NCBI GenBank assembly: GCA_963704455.1
Contig: OY969905.1
Span: forward strand, 3,472,001 to 3,536,000
DNA: 64,000 nt
Source of the DNA: DASTCZ01 sp963704455
GTDB taxonomy: Bacteria > Acidobacteriota > Terriglobia > Acidiferrales > UBA7541
Direction of reading: 5' to 3'
The notes below the pieces were generated by a model. It saw nothing but the letters and a program-made list of their open reading frames with translations. It searched no databases and was not told the origin of the DNA. The translations under genes and the position numbers were made by a program. This document shows positions 8,743 through 15,543 of the stretch, piece by piece (positions within the stretch are counted from its first letter, which is position 1; every line of letters starts with the position of its first letter).

Positions 8743-9552
8743 GTGGATCAGCCTAAATTAGTCGACGCTTCGGGCAGCCCGGTTGAACCTTCCCCGCTTG
8801 GCCTGCGAAAACTCCTTAGATGGCCCGGTGTCGCCGGATGGACGCTATTTGTTCTTGGCATTCAAGCGTTGGCATTGGTCTTGCAGCTCGGAATCCTGAG
8901 AAGACAGACTGCTTTGATGGAGAGAGATGCGTCCATTACCGAAACGGCGCAGAAGCTTGTTACTCGTCCCGACATCATTGTCGGTCAAATTGACCCATTG
9001 GAGGGGATTCCAAGCAAGACTCCGGGATGGAAAATTGAAAATCGGGGACCCTACTCGATTCACGATCTAAAAATGAGACTTCTTCATTTCAAGAAGTTTG
9101 TTAATCATGGTTGGGATGTGGTTGCGACGCCTGAAGTTCCAGTGATGGCTGAACTCAAGGCCAATCAGATTTCGACCCTGGATTTGAGAGGCTGGACCGA
9201 CGGAATGAAGCACTACGACATAGCGGGCTTGAGTCCAGTCGATGGAGCGGAATTCGTAATCGTCGCTCTACAGTTCAGCCGCGACGTTGACGAAAAGGGT
9301 TATCTCTATCTCATCCCATTTATGGATTCGATAGGTGGCGACGGCTTCGAGATGATCCGACCGCAATCCACGTCAACCGCAGGCCCACTTGCCAGCGCGT
9401 GCGATCTGGATACGTATGCCGTTGAGTTAGCGTTCGAGTACTATCGACGCAATCCGTCACCCTATCCCGTAGAACTCTATAATTATCGCTATCTATTCGG
9501 CAGTCCCGAATCCGCATGTCTTAAGTCTGGATCATCCTCCCTTCGTTTCTAG
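8743..9552 (+). CDS. TM-anchored protein of unknown function
   Basis: 269 residues starting at GTG 8743, with GGAG ten bases upstream. A membrane helix at about 30-50 (VAGWTLFVLGIQALALVLQLGIL) is followed by 'RRQTALMERDASITETAQKLV' (read in part) and a domain with 'KIENRGPYSIHDLKMRLLHF', typical of a beta sandwich on the far side of the membrane. No catalytic motif is visible. It shares its layout with the divergent neighbour ending at 8614. The gene may be a paralogue of that one, although direct identity is low. Confidence 0.6.
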   Translation: MDQPKLVDASGSPVEPSPLGLRKLLRWPGVAGWTLFVLGIQALALVLQLGILRRQTALMERDASITETAQKLVTRPDIIVGQIDPLEGIPSKTPGWKIENRGPYSIHDLKMRLLHFKKFVNHGWDVVATPEVPVMAELKANQISTLDLRGWTDGMKHYDIAGLSPVDGAEFVIVALQFSRDVDEKGYLYLIPFMDSIGGDGFEMIRPQSTSTAGPLASACDLDTYAVELAFEYYRRNPSPYPVELYNYRYLFGSPESACLKSGSSSLRF

Positions 9553-9857
9553 TCCCAGGCGAACGGAACGGGTTTCAGGTGATTTCACTTGGTCAACTTC
9601 TTTGTTGCATGTGGAAGGTGTCGCAGTGATCATCCAATCGGAGAATTGTTATTGCCCGCGGGGGCGGGGCCCCGTGCCGAGTGGTCGGCACGGGGAAGGA
9701 AGCGGGACGAGATCCCGCGGTGGGAGGAGTATTAAGGTCCGCATCGCAGCAGATCCTCCACCCCGCTGAGCTTCATTCAGGATAACAAATTCTGGGAGCG
9801 GCGGTTGAAGGGTGCAGCTCCCGGACCATTCAACGGCCGATTCTGCTGATTGATGAT
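9553..9857. other. Non-coding interval with two strong GC hairpins
   Basis: The interval holds a perfect 11-bp stem at 9670-9680/9685-9695 (CCCCGTGCCGA, loop GTGG) followed by GCGGGA/TCCCGC at 9702-9707/9713-9718. Neither is followed by a T run on the plus strand. No gene is visible. A short 'AGGATAACAAAT' at 9779-9790 resembles intergenic text at 12003 and 13483. Confidence 0.6.
9670..9718 (+). terminator. Tandem hairpins after the gene ending at 9552
   Basis: Two adjacent stems, 11 bp and 6 bp, lie about 120 bases after the stop codon at 9552. The absence of a U tract argues for either a non-canonical terminator or a REP-like palindrome. Confidence 0.35.
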
Positions 9858-11645
9858 CTAGTGCCCGCCTCCACCAGATCCCCCAGACGATCCCGAAGAC
9901 CCGCCTCCGCCGCCTCCAAATACAGAAGGCACCCTAACGCTGATGCCGAAGGCGAATGCACCGGTCCAGTACTTTTCGGTCGAGGGGCTTGGGGGAGAGC
10001 CGCTGCATTTTGGGATCACACCTACCGGGCCACTCTGGTTGCACCATATCTGCCCGACAGTCTCTCCCTGCGTTAGCCGAACGTCGTGTCCCAAGTGGAA
10101 AAGTCCGCTAAACATGATGGACCGCCAGGAAATTGAAGGCCCAAAACCAAACTCAGCGGTGGTGTTGTAGGGATTGAGACCGATTGCGCTGGTGAAGTAG
10201 AAAGCTCCGCGTCGGCGATCGGGCCAAGCGAATTCGTGCCCCAATCTAAAATTCCCCGCTACAAAAGGCACAATTGTCGGACGCCCGATCATCTGAGTAA
10301 TGACTACGTTGCCGGGCGTCGGCGGGAGGCCGGGGCTTTGCGTGACCGTGGTTACGTTTGAGAATGACCGGTTTGGCAGAGTTGAGAAGAAAGCCCCGGT
10401 TGAGACCTCGAAAATCGGACTGGCATACAGCACCGTGACCGTGGCAATTGATTTCTTTTGCTGTGCTCCCGGGACTGAGGCAGCAGATGTTCCGACCTCA
10501 TTCACAGCGTTGACCGCGAATACGACCTGACGGCCAAGAAGTTTAGAAGCGCTCGTATTACTTGGAGAAGAATCCCCCGGATCGAAGATGATGCCGAGAG
10601 GCTTTTGCCCATTTCGGGGAATCGTGGCGTCAGTTAAAGTGATGTTATACGAATAATTGTTTAAGTCTTTTACGATGCTAGAAATCGCCGCCGTGTAAAC
10701 CGGGAACGACGCGACAAGTGCGTTTTTTCGGGAGATGATCCCATCAAGCAATGTGTTGGATGCAGCCTGGTCGCTTGCTGACAGGGACGCAATATCGGTT
10801 CTGGTCGTTGTCACATCCGAATCAAAGTCTTTAAGGATTGGGTAGACTGGCGGCGGACCTACATTCGGCTTTGCCGTCAAGTTAGTAGACACTGTGGATG
10901 CCGCCGCAAGTAAGTTGTCAAATGTGGGGCACGGCACATTTGGGCATTCCGCTCCCACCAATTCACGCAAGAGCCAAATTTTCCACTGCGCGTACTCATC
11001 CCAAGGATTTGGCGTGTTTTGAAGTTCATCCGACAGGCGTTTAACCGTCCCCGGTGTACTTACGCCACTCATTGGCCGCGGGATTGGAGAAAGGATTTCT
11101 TGAAGTTGGAGATAAACAAAGGTTGCGTTTCGACCGAAGGTCTCAATTCGGGTTTCCGCAGAAACAAGGCTGTTCTTTAACTTTTGCAGGTCAGCATCCA
11201 CCTTGCCCAGATTCGGGTCTCGAACAAGGTTTGTGGTAGTCACGTTCGCGATTAGGTTATGCGCGGACGATGTCGAGCTTGTGATAGCGATGAAGCCCTT
11301 TATATCCGGCAAGGCCGCAGTCAGGAATCCCGCGGTCTGATCTGTTCCAGCGAGGGCTTGGGCACTTTGAGGATCGAGAGTAAGCGTCTCAAATGGCAAT
11401 GGCTGTATAACAAAAACAGAGACCTTACTCTTGGGCCTCACCTGAATGGTGGGCAAAGTTAGCGGGTAGTTGCGGTCGATGGTAACTTTGCAGTTGCCGT
11501 TTACCTTTTCAGTGGAACACTCCTTTGGCTCCTTCTGGGCTTGCGCCGGCGCACCCTGATTGGGCTGGCCTTGTGCGTGGGCACGACCTTCCAAAATGGC
11601 AATCGCGGCAAGCATTAGAATGAGCGTCAAATTGATTTTTCTCAT
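9858..11645 (-). CDS. Exported protein of unknown function, Gly/Ser-rich C-terminus
   Basis: 595 residues. A clear signal peptide (about 1-24, ending AHA before QGQ) predicts export, and the start has GGGAGAG upstream. The middle (about 150-340) is helical with L/V/D heptads; the C-terminal 150 residues contain alternating aromatic/hydrophobic patterns ('FVAGNFRLGHEFAW', 'GAFYFTSAIGLNPY', 'YWTGAFAFGISVRV') like strands of an outer-membrane barrel, and end in a Gly/Ser tract. A Cys pair (CSTEK...NGNCK) lies near the N-terminus. I do not recognise a family; an outer-membrane or surface location is inferred only. Confidence 0.65.
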   Translation of the reverse strand: MRKINLTLILMLAAIAILEGRAHAQGQPNQGAPAQAQKEPKECSTEKVNGNCKVTIDRNYPLTLPTIQVRPKSKVSVFVIQPLPFETLTLDPQSAQALAGTDQTAGFLTAALPDIKGFIAITSSTSSAHNLIANVTTTNLVRDPNLGKVDADLQKLKNSLVSAETRIETFGRNATFVYLQLQEILSPIPRPMSGVSTPGTVKRLSDELQNTPNPWDEYAQWKIWLLRELVGAECPNVPCPTFDNLLAAASTVSTNLTAKPNVGPPPVYPILKDFDSDVTTTRTDIASLSASDQAASNTLLDGIISRKNALVASFPVYTAAISSIVKDLNNYSYNITLTDATIPRNGQKPLGIIFDPGDSSPSNTSASKLLGRQVVFAVNAVNEVGTSAASVPGAQQKKSIATVTVLYASPIFEVSTGAFFSTLPNRSFSNVTTVTQSPGLPPTPGNVVITQMIGRPTIVPFVAGNFRLGHEFAWPDRRRGAFYFTSAIGLNPYNTTAEFGFGPSISWRSIMFSGLFHLGHDVRLTQGETVGQIWCNQSGPVGVIPKCSGSPPSPSTEKYWTGAFAFGISVRVPSVFGGGGGGSSGSSGGSGGGGH

Positions 11646-12189
11646 GGATACTCTCCCGTATTCGCGGCATACCTGGCCGCAGGTCTCCGGTATAAATGCG
11701 AAAAAGGTTCAGCAACTACCACGCGTCAAAGCAGTATAGGTTGTTGTCTTTATAATATGCTCACGTATAAAGCAAGTTCTTTTTACTGTTGGTATGCCCA
11801 CTAGAATGTATGCAGAAGGAGGACAATGTCCCACGATAGATCCGGGTCAAAACCTGCACCCCTGCAAACCAAAGGATGCGGCACCCGACCCGAGAAAAAA
11901 GTCGAAGGCACACCGCCAGGAGTGTCGGCGCTACTGGGTGGGATGCGAAGTAATGGGATTCAGGAATTGCGGTCCTTCACGCATCCTTGGCCGGATGCGC
12001 TTGAGGATGACAAATTGAGGAGAGGGTAGGGGGAGTGCGTCCCGAACTGAATATTCGGATTTCCGTTGACTTTAGTGTAACTGTATGGTAACCTGCGTTG
12101 CAGGGTGAGGTAAGCGATTCTATTGTAGTTCCAAAATGGGAAAGTCCCCCCTGCCGAAAGCGAAAGATCGCATGGTTTGAGATAACTCT

Positions 12190-12377
12190 GTAAGAGTGTG
12201 ATTCTAATGGACTTAAAGTCCTTTAGAATCATACTCTTACGAGGCATATGGCGCCCAAAAACATAAGTCGTTGAATCTAATGGACTTATTATTACTGAAG
12301 ACTAAACCAGTAAGTCCTTTAGAATCACACTCTTACCGCTCTTCGTTGCTGTAAGTGCTTTAGAATCGCACTCTTAC
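12190..12377. repeat. Cluster of five 27-bp palindromic repeat units
   Basis: The unit on the plus strand reads GTAAGTCCTTTAGAATC then ACACTCTTAC. Copies: 12190-12217 (inverted) and 12213-12240 (direct), which together form a near-perfect 51-base palindrome; 12263-12289 (diverged, ends ATAAGTC/GACTTAT); 12310-12336 (direct); 12351-12377 (direct). Unit ends are themselves inverted (GTAAG/CTTAC). Spacers are 22, 20 and 14 bases, too short for a CRISPR array. Confidence 0.75.
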
Positions 12378-12398
12378 GAAAAGATGGGGGGTGGGGGG

Positions 12399-12418
12399 CC
12401 TGCCTGCCGGTAGGCAGG
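12399..12418 (-). terminator. Hairpin downstream of the multi-TM gene
   Basis: A 7-bp stem CCTGCCT/AGGCAGG with a six-base loop lies about 40 bases past the stop at 12460. No T run follows, so it may be a palindromic repeat rather than a terminator. Confidence 0.3.
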
Positions 12419-12459
12419 GTATCAATACATGGCGCGGCGGGCAGGCATTGGGCAACTGG

Positions 12460-13011
12460 CTAGCTTCGAGGACGCGTGGCCAGTGCGTAAATCGAAACCA
12501 GATAAACCGCGACAATCACGACTGGAATGGCTACGAACCGTTGGTGTGGGAACAGATACCAGGCAGCGAGCACCAGGATCGTGCGGGTGACGCCGTGAAA
12601 TATCCCGACCCAATGTTGGATTGACCACGAATAGGGTATCCACATTAGTCCGGCAAGAATTCCAACTGTGAGCGGCAAAGACGTTGGGTCAATCAGGAAG
12701 AACGGGATGGCAATCGCGAATACCAGCCAGGCCATCAGCAAATTGAGCATGAACAGCCGGTCGAAGGCGTTGTTCTTTCGTGTTTTTCCCAAGAGGTCTT
12801 CACCGGTAAAACGGGCGACCAGGAGGCCGAGGGGAAAGGTCATTCCAGTGCAAATGAACAAGACCCACGCCTTCAGGATGATCGGCAGGAAAGCGCCAGC
12901 GACGCCGATAATGGTCCAGGCGATTGCGCCAGCGATGGGCATGGCGAGTCCGCGGCCGCGCGCAAATTCCGCGCGTTGCTCTTCAAGGGTTCGAGAAGAA
13001 GCGTTCGTCAT
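12460..13011 (-). CDS. Multi-pass membrane protein, DUF7010-like
   Basis: 183 residues. The N-terminus (LEEQRAEFARGRGLAMPIAGAIAW) resembles the DUF7010 family pattern of an 'LEELR..L' helix followed by membrane spans. Hydrophobic segments lie at about 24-42, 45-65, 88-106, 112-127, 138-154 and 160-178. The start has GGAG seven bases upstream. No catalytic residues are recognised and the family has no known function. It stands alone between two non-coding repeats. Confidence 0.6.
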   Translation of the reverse strand: MTNASSRTLEEQRAEFARGRGLAMPIAGAIAWTIIGVAGAFLPIILKAWVLFICTGMTFPLGLLVARFTGEDLLGKTRKNNAFDRLFMLNLLMAWLVFAIAIPFFLIDPTSLPLTVGILAGLMWIPYSWSIQHWVGIFHGVTRTILVLAAWYLFPHQRFVAIPVVIVAVYLVSIYALATRPRS

Positions 13012-13149
13012 CTATGGCTCCATGAAAATTGGAATGGATCGAGCTTGCCCTATTGAGGCCGAAAACCGCAAGCATTGTAAGCCCAACTCGTCCGGGGGTG
13101 GGCAGCGGCGTGGGTTAAAGGGCGGGCTCGAGATGAGGGCGGGAAATGC

Positions 13150-13169
13150 GGGCGGAGCAAGCGCCGCCC
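13150..13169. repeat. GC hairpin of a dispersed intergenic type
   Basis: GGGCGG and CCGCCC flank an 8-base loop, followed by CTACAAATG. On the minus strand this reads 'TTTGTAGGGGCGGCGCTTGC', similar to the intergenic text at 54030-54050 (TTTTGTAGGGCCGCGCCGCT). Confidence 0.35.
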
Positions 13170-13224
13170 CTACAAATGCAACGTGTCGGCAGCAGCGTAT
13201 AATGGGCTCAGGTGGCGAGTTGGC

Positions 13225-13422
13225 ATGACCTGGACCGACGAAAAATGTCCCGACTGCGGCGGAGAGCTGCGATTTGTGGACCAGACTTCCTTTAGCGGGA
13301 ACAAGATCCGCGAGTTCAAATGCGAGAAGTGCGGGAGAGAAGTGATTGAAGATATGGGCGTCGCGCTGTGGAAAGTGCTCCACGACGCGAACGAAGAAGA
13401 GAAAGAAAAGAAAAAGAAGTAA
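13225..13422 (+). CDS. Small zinc-ribbon protein with basic tail
   Basis: 65 residues starting at ATG 13225, with AGGTGG upstream. Two Cys pairs, C-x2-C in 'CPDCGG' and C-x2-C in 'CEKCGR', form a zinc ribbon over residues 8-37. The C-terminus is charged, alternating E and K, and ends in a lysine run. Such stand-alone ribbons often bind nucleic acid or act as accessory subunits; nothing here identifies a partner. An earlier GTG (13183) is in frame but lacks a ribosome site. Confidence 0.6.
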   Translation: MTWTDEKCPDCGGELRFVDQTSFSGNKIREFKCEKCGREVIEDMGVALWKVLHDANEEEKEKKKK

Positions 13423-13529
13423 GCGGCGGGCACCCACAAGCTAACCAACCAAAAGCAGATACTTCTCCCGCAGGGCTGGATCAGGATGACAAATCGTGGA
13501 GGGCGGACATTGGGCACCCGACCCTGAAA

Positions 13530-14543
13530 TTAGGACACTGATTCCGCGGCGGGGAGATCGAGCGTGACGCCGAGACCGCCTGACGGCGCGGAATCCAATG
13601 AGATGGAGCCGCCGTAAAGTTCGGCGAGGTCGCGAACGATTGCGAGACCGAGGCCCGATCCTGAGGGGCTGCCGGGGCCAGCGGGGGATTCGTCGGCGCG
13701 GACTCCGCGTCGCAGGACGGAATCGCGGAGGGAGGGTGCGATGCCGGGGCCGTCGTCGTCAACGGTGATCGCGATGCGGCCATTCTTTTCCGAGGAGTGA
13801 AGCGTGACCTGAGACTTCGCCCACTTGCAAGCGTTGTCGAGAAGATTGCCAAGCATCTCGTCCAAATCTTCGCGCTGGACTCGGACGTGATGGTTTGTGG
13901 AACAGTCCACTTGAATTTTGAGCGAGCGGGCATCATAGAGGCGCTGCAAAGTTCGCGACAATCCATCAGCGGAAATCGAAACGGAGCAGCGCGTTCCGGG
14001 TGTTGCGCCGGATGCGGCGGCGCGGGCATGCGCCAAGTGGTAATCAACCTGGCGGCGCATGTGCAGGACTTGCTGATTGATGGTGGCGGCGAGTTCGGCG
14101 TGATCCGCCTGCTCGGCGCGTTCAGCTTCTTGGGAGAGGATTGCGAGCGGAGTCTTCAATCCATGCGCGAGATCGCCCGCCTTTGCGATCGCTTTCTTGA
14201 CGATCATTTCGCGATGGTCGAGGAATTCGTTGAGATCGTTTACGAGCGGGCGAACTTCAATTGGATAGTCTCCTTCGAGTCGAGAAGCGTGGCCATTGCG
14301 CACGGCGCCCAATCGCTCGCGCATCTGGTCGAGAGGAGAGAGCCCGCGACGCACCTGCCAATATCCCGCCAACATGAAAACAATCGCGAGAGCGACATAC
14401 GTGGCGTTATATTCGATTCGCAACGCGGTGAAGTGTCGATTGAGGAAGGAGGCGTAAAGAACATTGTGAATGGTAATGATTCCAAGCGTCCAAAAAACCG
14501 CGCCCCAAATGAGGTGAGAACGAAGAGAGCCCACGCGTCTCAT
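13530..14543 (-). CDS. Sensor histidine kinase, PhoQ-like HisKA/HATPase
   Basis: 337 residues. Membrane helices at about 11-31 and 48-62 enclose a periplasmic loop of only about 17 residues, too small for a normal sensor domain, so it may read the membrane or a partner protein. A HAMP-like linker follows, then the H-box with His127 (DLAHGLKTPL), N-box N232/N236 (GNLLDNA), G1 box DDDGPGI at 262-268 and G2 GSGLGL at 295-300; all catalytic residues are present. The start overlaps the response-regulator stop by ATGA (14540-14543), showing translational coupling. It autophosphorylates His127 and passes the phosphate to Asp51 of the partner. Confidence 0.9.
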   Translation of the reverse strand: MRRVGSLRSHLIWGAVFWTLGIITIHNVLYASFLNRHFTALRIEYNATYVALAIVFMLAGYWQVRRGLSPLDQMRERLGAVRNGHASRLEGDYPIEVRPLVNDLNEFLDHREMIVKKAIAKAGDLAHGLKTPLAILSQEAERAEQADHAELAATINQQVLHMRRQVDYHLAHARAAASGATPGTRCSVSISADGLSRTLQRLYDARSLKIQVDCSTNHHVRVQREDLDEMLGNLLDNACKWAKSQVTLHSSEKNGRIAITVDDDGPGIAPSLRDSVLRRGVRADESPAGPGSPSGSGLGLAIVRDLAELYGGSISLDSAPSGGLGVTLDLPAAESVS

Positions 14544-15202
14544 CCGTCCACCTCGATTGTGTAGCCCAGGCCGCGCACGGTTTTTATGATCGAAGCGCCG
14601 ACTTTTCGGCGAAGACGCGCGATGAAAACTTCGACGGTATTCGAGTCGCGGTCGAAACCCTGGGAATAGATGTGTTCGGTCAGCTCGCTCTGCGAGACGA
14701 CGCGTCCGCGATGATGCATGAGGTAAGTGAGAACGCGAAATTCGTGGCTCGTCAGGCGAATTGTGTTGCCGCCGACCGTGACTCTTGCGGCGGTGGAATC
14801 GAGAACTAAAGATCCGGAGCGCAGCTCGGGGTTCACCTGCCCCGCAGCGCGACGGATCAAGGCGCGCAACCTGGCCAGGACTTCTTCCATGCGGAATGGT
14901 TTTGCGACGTAGTCGTCGGCACCGGAGTCAATGCCGCGAACTTTTTCATTCCAACTGCCGCGGGCGGTCAAAATCAGAACCGGAACAAGGATGCCGGCAT
15001 CACGCCAGCGGCGAAGGATCGTCAGTCCGTCAATTTTGGGAAGGCCGAGGTCCAACACGATCGCATCGTATTTTTCGGTCTGCGCCAAGAAATCCGCTTT
15101 TTCGCCGTCATCGGCGGAGTCAACGGCGTAACCGGCCTGAGCGAGCGAAGATGTGAGTTCGCGAGAGAGTTGTGGCTCATCCTCAGCAATCAGAATCCTC
15201 AA
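14540..15202 (-). CDS. OmpR/PhoP-family response regulator
   Basis: 220 residues. The receiver domain (1-115) has the acidic pocket E7-D8-E9, phospho-acceptor Asp51, Thr79 and Lys101. The winged-helix output domain (about 125-218) has the expected 'LTSHEFRVLTYLMHHRGRVV' (20 residues) and wing 'VRGLGYTI'. The start codon is TTG at 15202; no better in-frame start exists because the receiver strand begins at once. It is co-transcribed with the kinase and divergent from the 42-residue peptide and ADOP permease. The intergenic region holds four TGAAC/GTTCA half sites at 11-bp spacing, the geometry used by OmpR-family dimers. Confidence 0.92.
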   Translation of the reverse strand: MRILIAEDEPQLSRELTSSLAQAGYAVDSADDGEKADFLAQTEKYDAIVLDLGLPKIDGLTILRRWRDAGILVPVLILTARGSWNEKVRGIDSGADDYVAKPFRMEEVLARLRALIRRAAGQVNPELRSGSLVLDSTAARVTVGGNTIRLTSHEFRVLTYLMHHRGRVVSQSELTEHIYSQGFDRDSNTVEVFIARLRRKVGASIIKTVRGLGYTIEVDG

Positions 15203-15204
15203 TT

Positions 15205-15298
15205 GTTCACCCGATACCTTTATATATAGCGCGAACAGTCCTGAACGTCACCTGAACGACGCGTTCAGAGCTTGTTCAACGCGCAAGTCGCAATGTTC
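15205..15298. promoter_or_regulatory. Predicted binding-site array for the response regulator
   Basis: CCTGAACG occurs at 15240-15247 and 15251-15258, an 11-bp direct repeat. GTTCA occurs at 15263 and 15274, again 11 bp apart and in the opposite orientation, and once more at 15205 and 15295. A 'TTTATATATAG' AT-rich box at 15219-15229 is a probable -10 region. The array sits between the divergent regulator operon and the peptide/permease operon. Confidence 0.6.
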
Positions 15299-15365
15299 AC
15301 GCGACAGCAATTGCAGAGGGCACGCCGCTGTCGCGCGGCGATTCATTTTCAGGAGGCAATGGCGA

Positions 15366-15494
15366 ATGCGAAAGAAATCGTATGTTTATCTCCTCGTTGC
15401 GGGGGTGTTGATCGTGGGGATTGCGGTTGTGATCCACTTCGTTGGAACAGGAACGCTCAGGACGTGGATGATGGAGTTGCACGGAAAACATTGA
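15366..15494 (+). CDS. 42-residue single-pass membrane peptide
   Basis: ATG at 15366 is preceded by AGGAGG at 15351-15356. The peptide has a basic start (MRKKSYVY), one hydrophobic helix (about 8-27, LLVAGVLIVGIAVVIHFVG) and a polar end (TLRTWMMELHGKH). The gene is too short for most gene callers. It lies 49 bases before the ADOP permease, probably in one operon, and is divergent from a two-component system whose sensor has almost no periplasmic domain. By analogy with small membrane proteins that modulate PhoQ-like kinases or transporters, a regulatory role is plausible but unproven. Confidence 0.7.
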   Translation: MRKKSYVYLLVAGVLIVGIAVVIHFVGTGTLRTWMMELHGKH

Positions 15495-15543
15495 CGGGCA
15501 GCCGGTCGAGAAGAGTACGCCAAGCGGAAGGGAGGTCACCCAA

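Larger units (their letters stand above)
11646..12459. other. 814-base non-coding stretch with repeat cluster
   Basis: No frame here looks coding. The part next to 11645 is AT-rich (11740-11775) and probably carries the promoter of the exported protein. A cluster of 27-bp palindromic units fills 12190-12377, and a hairpin CCTGCCT/AGGCAGG lies at 12399-12418. The remaining sequence (11790-12180) shows low-quality short frames only. Confidence 0.6.

Noticed and set aside
11794..12029. Short plus-strand frames in the 814-base gap
   Set aside because: Two overlapping frames with Pro/Cys/Arg-rich random composition and no ribosome site; no similarity to any family I know.
12190..12377. CRISPR array
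   Set aside because: Repeats occur in mixed orientation, spacers are 14-22 bases, and no cas genes are in the window.
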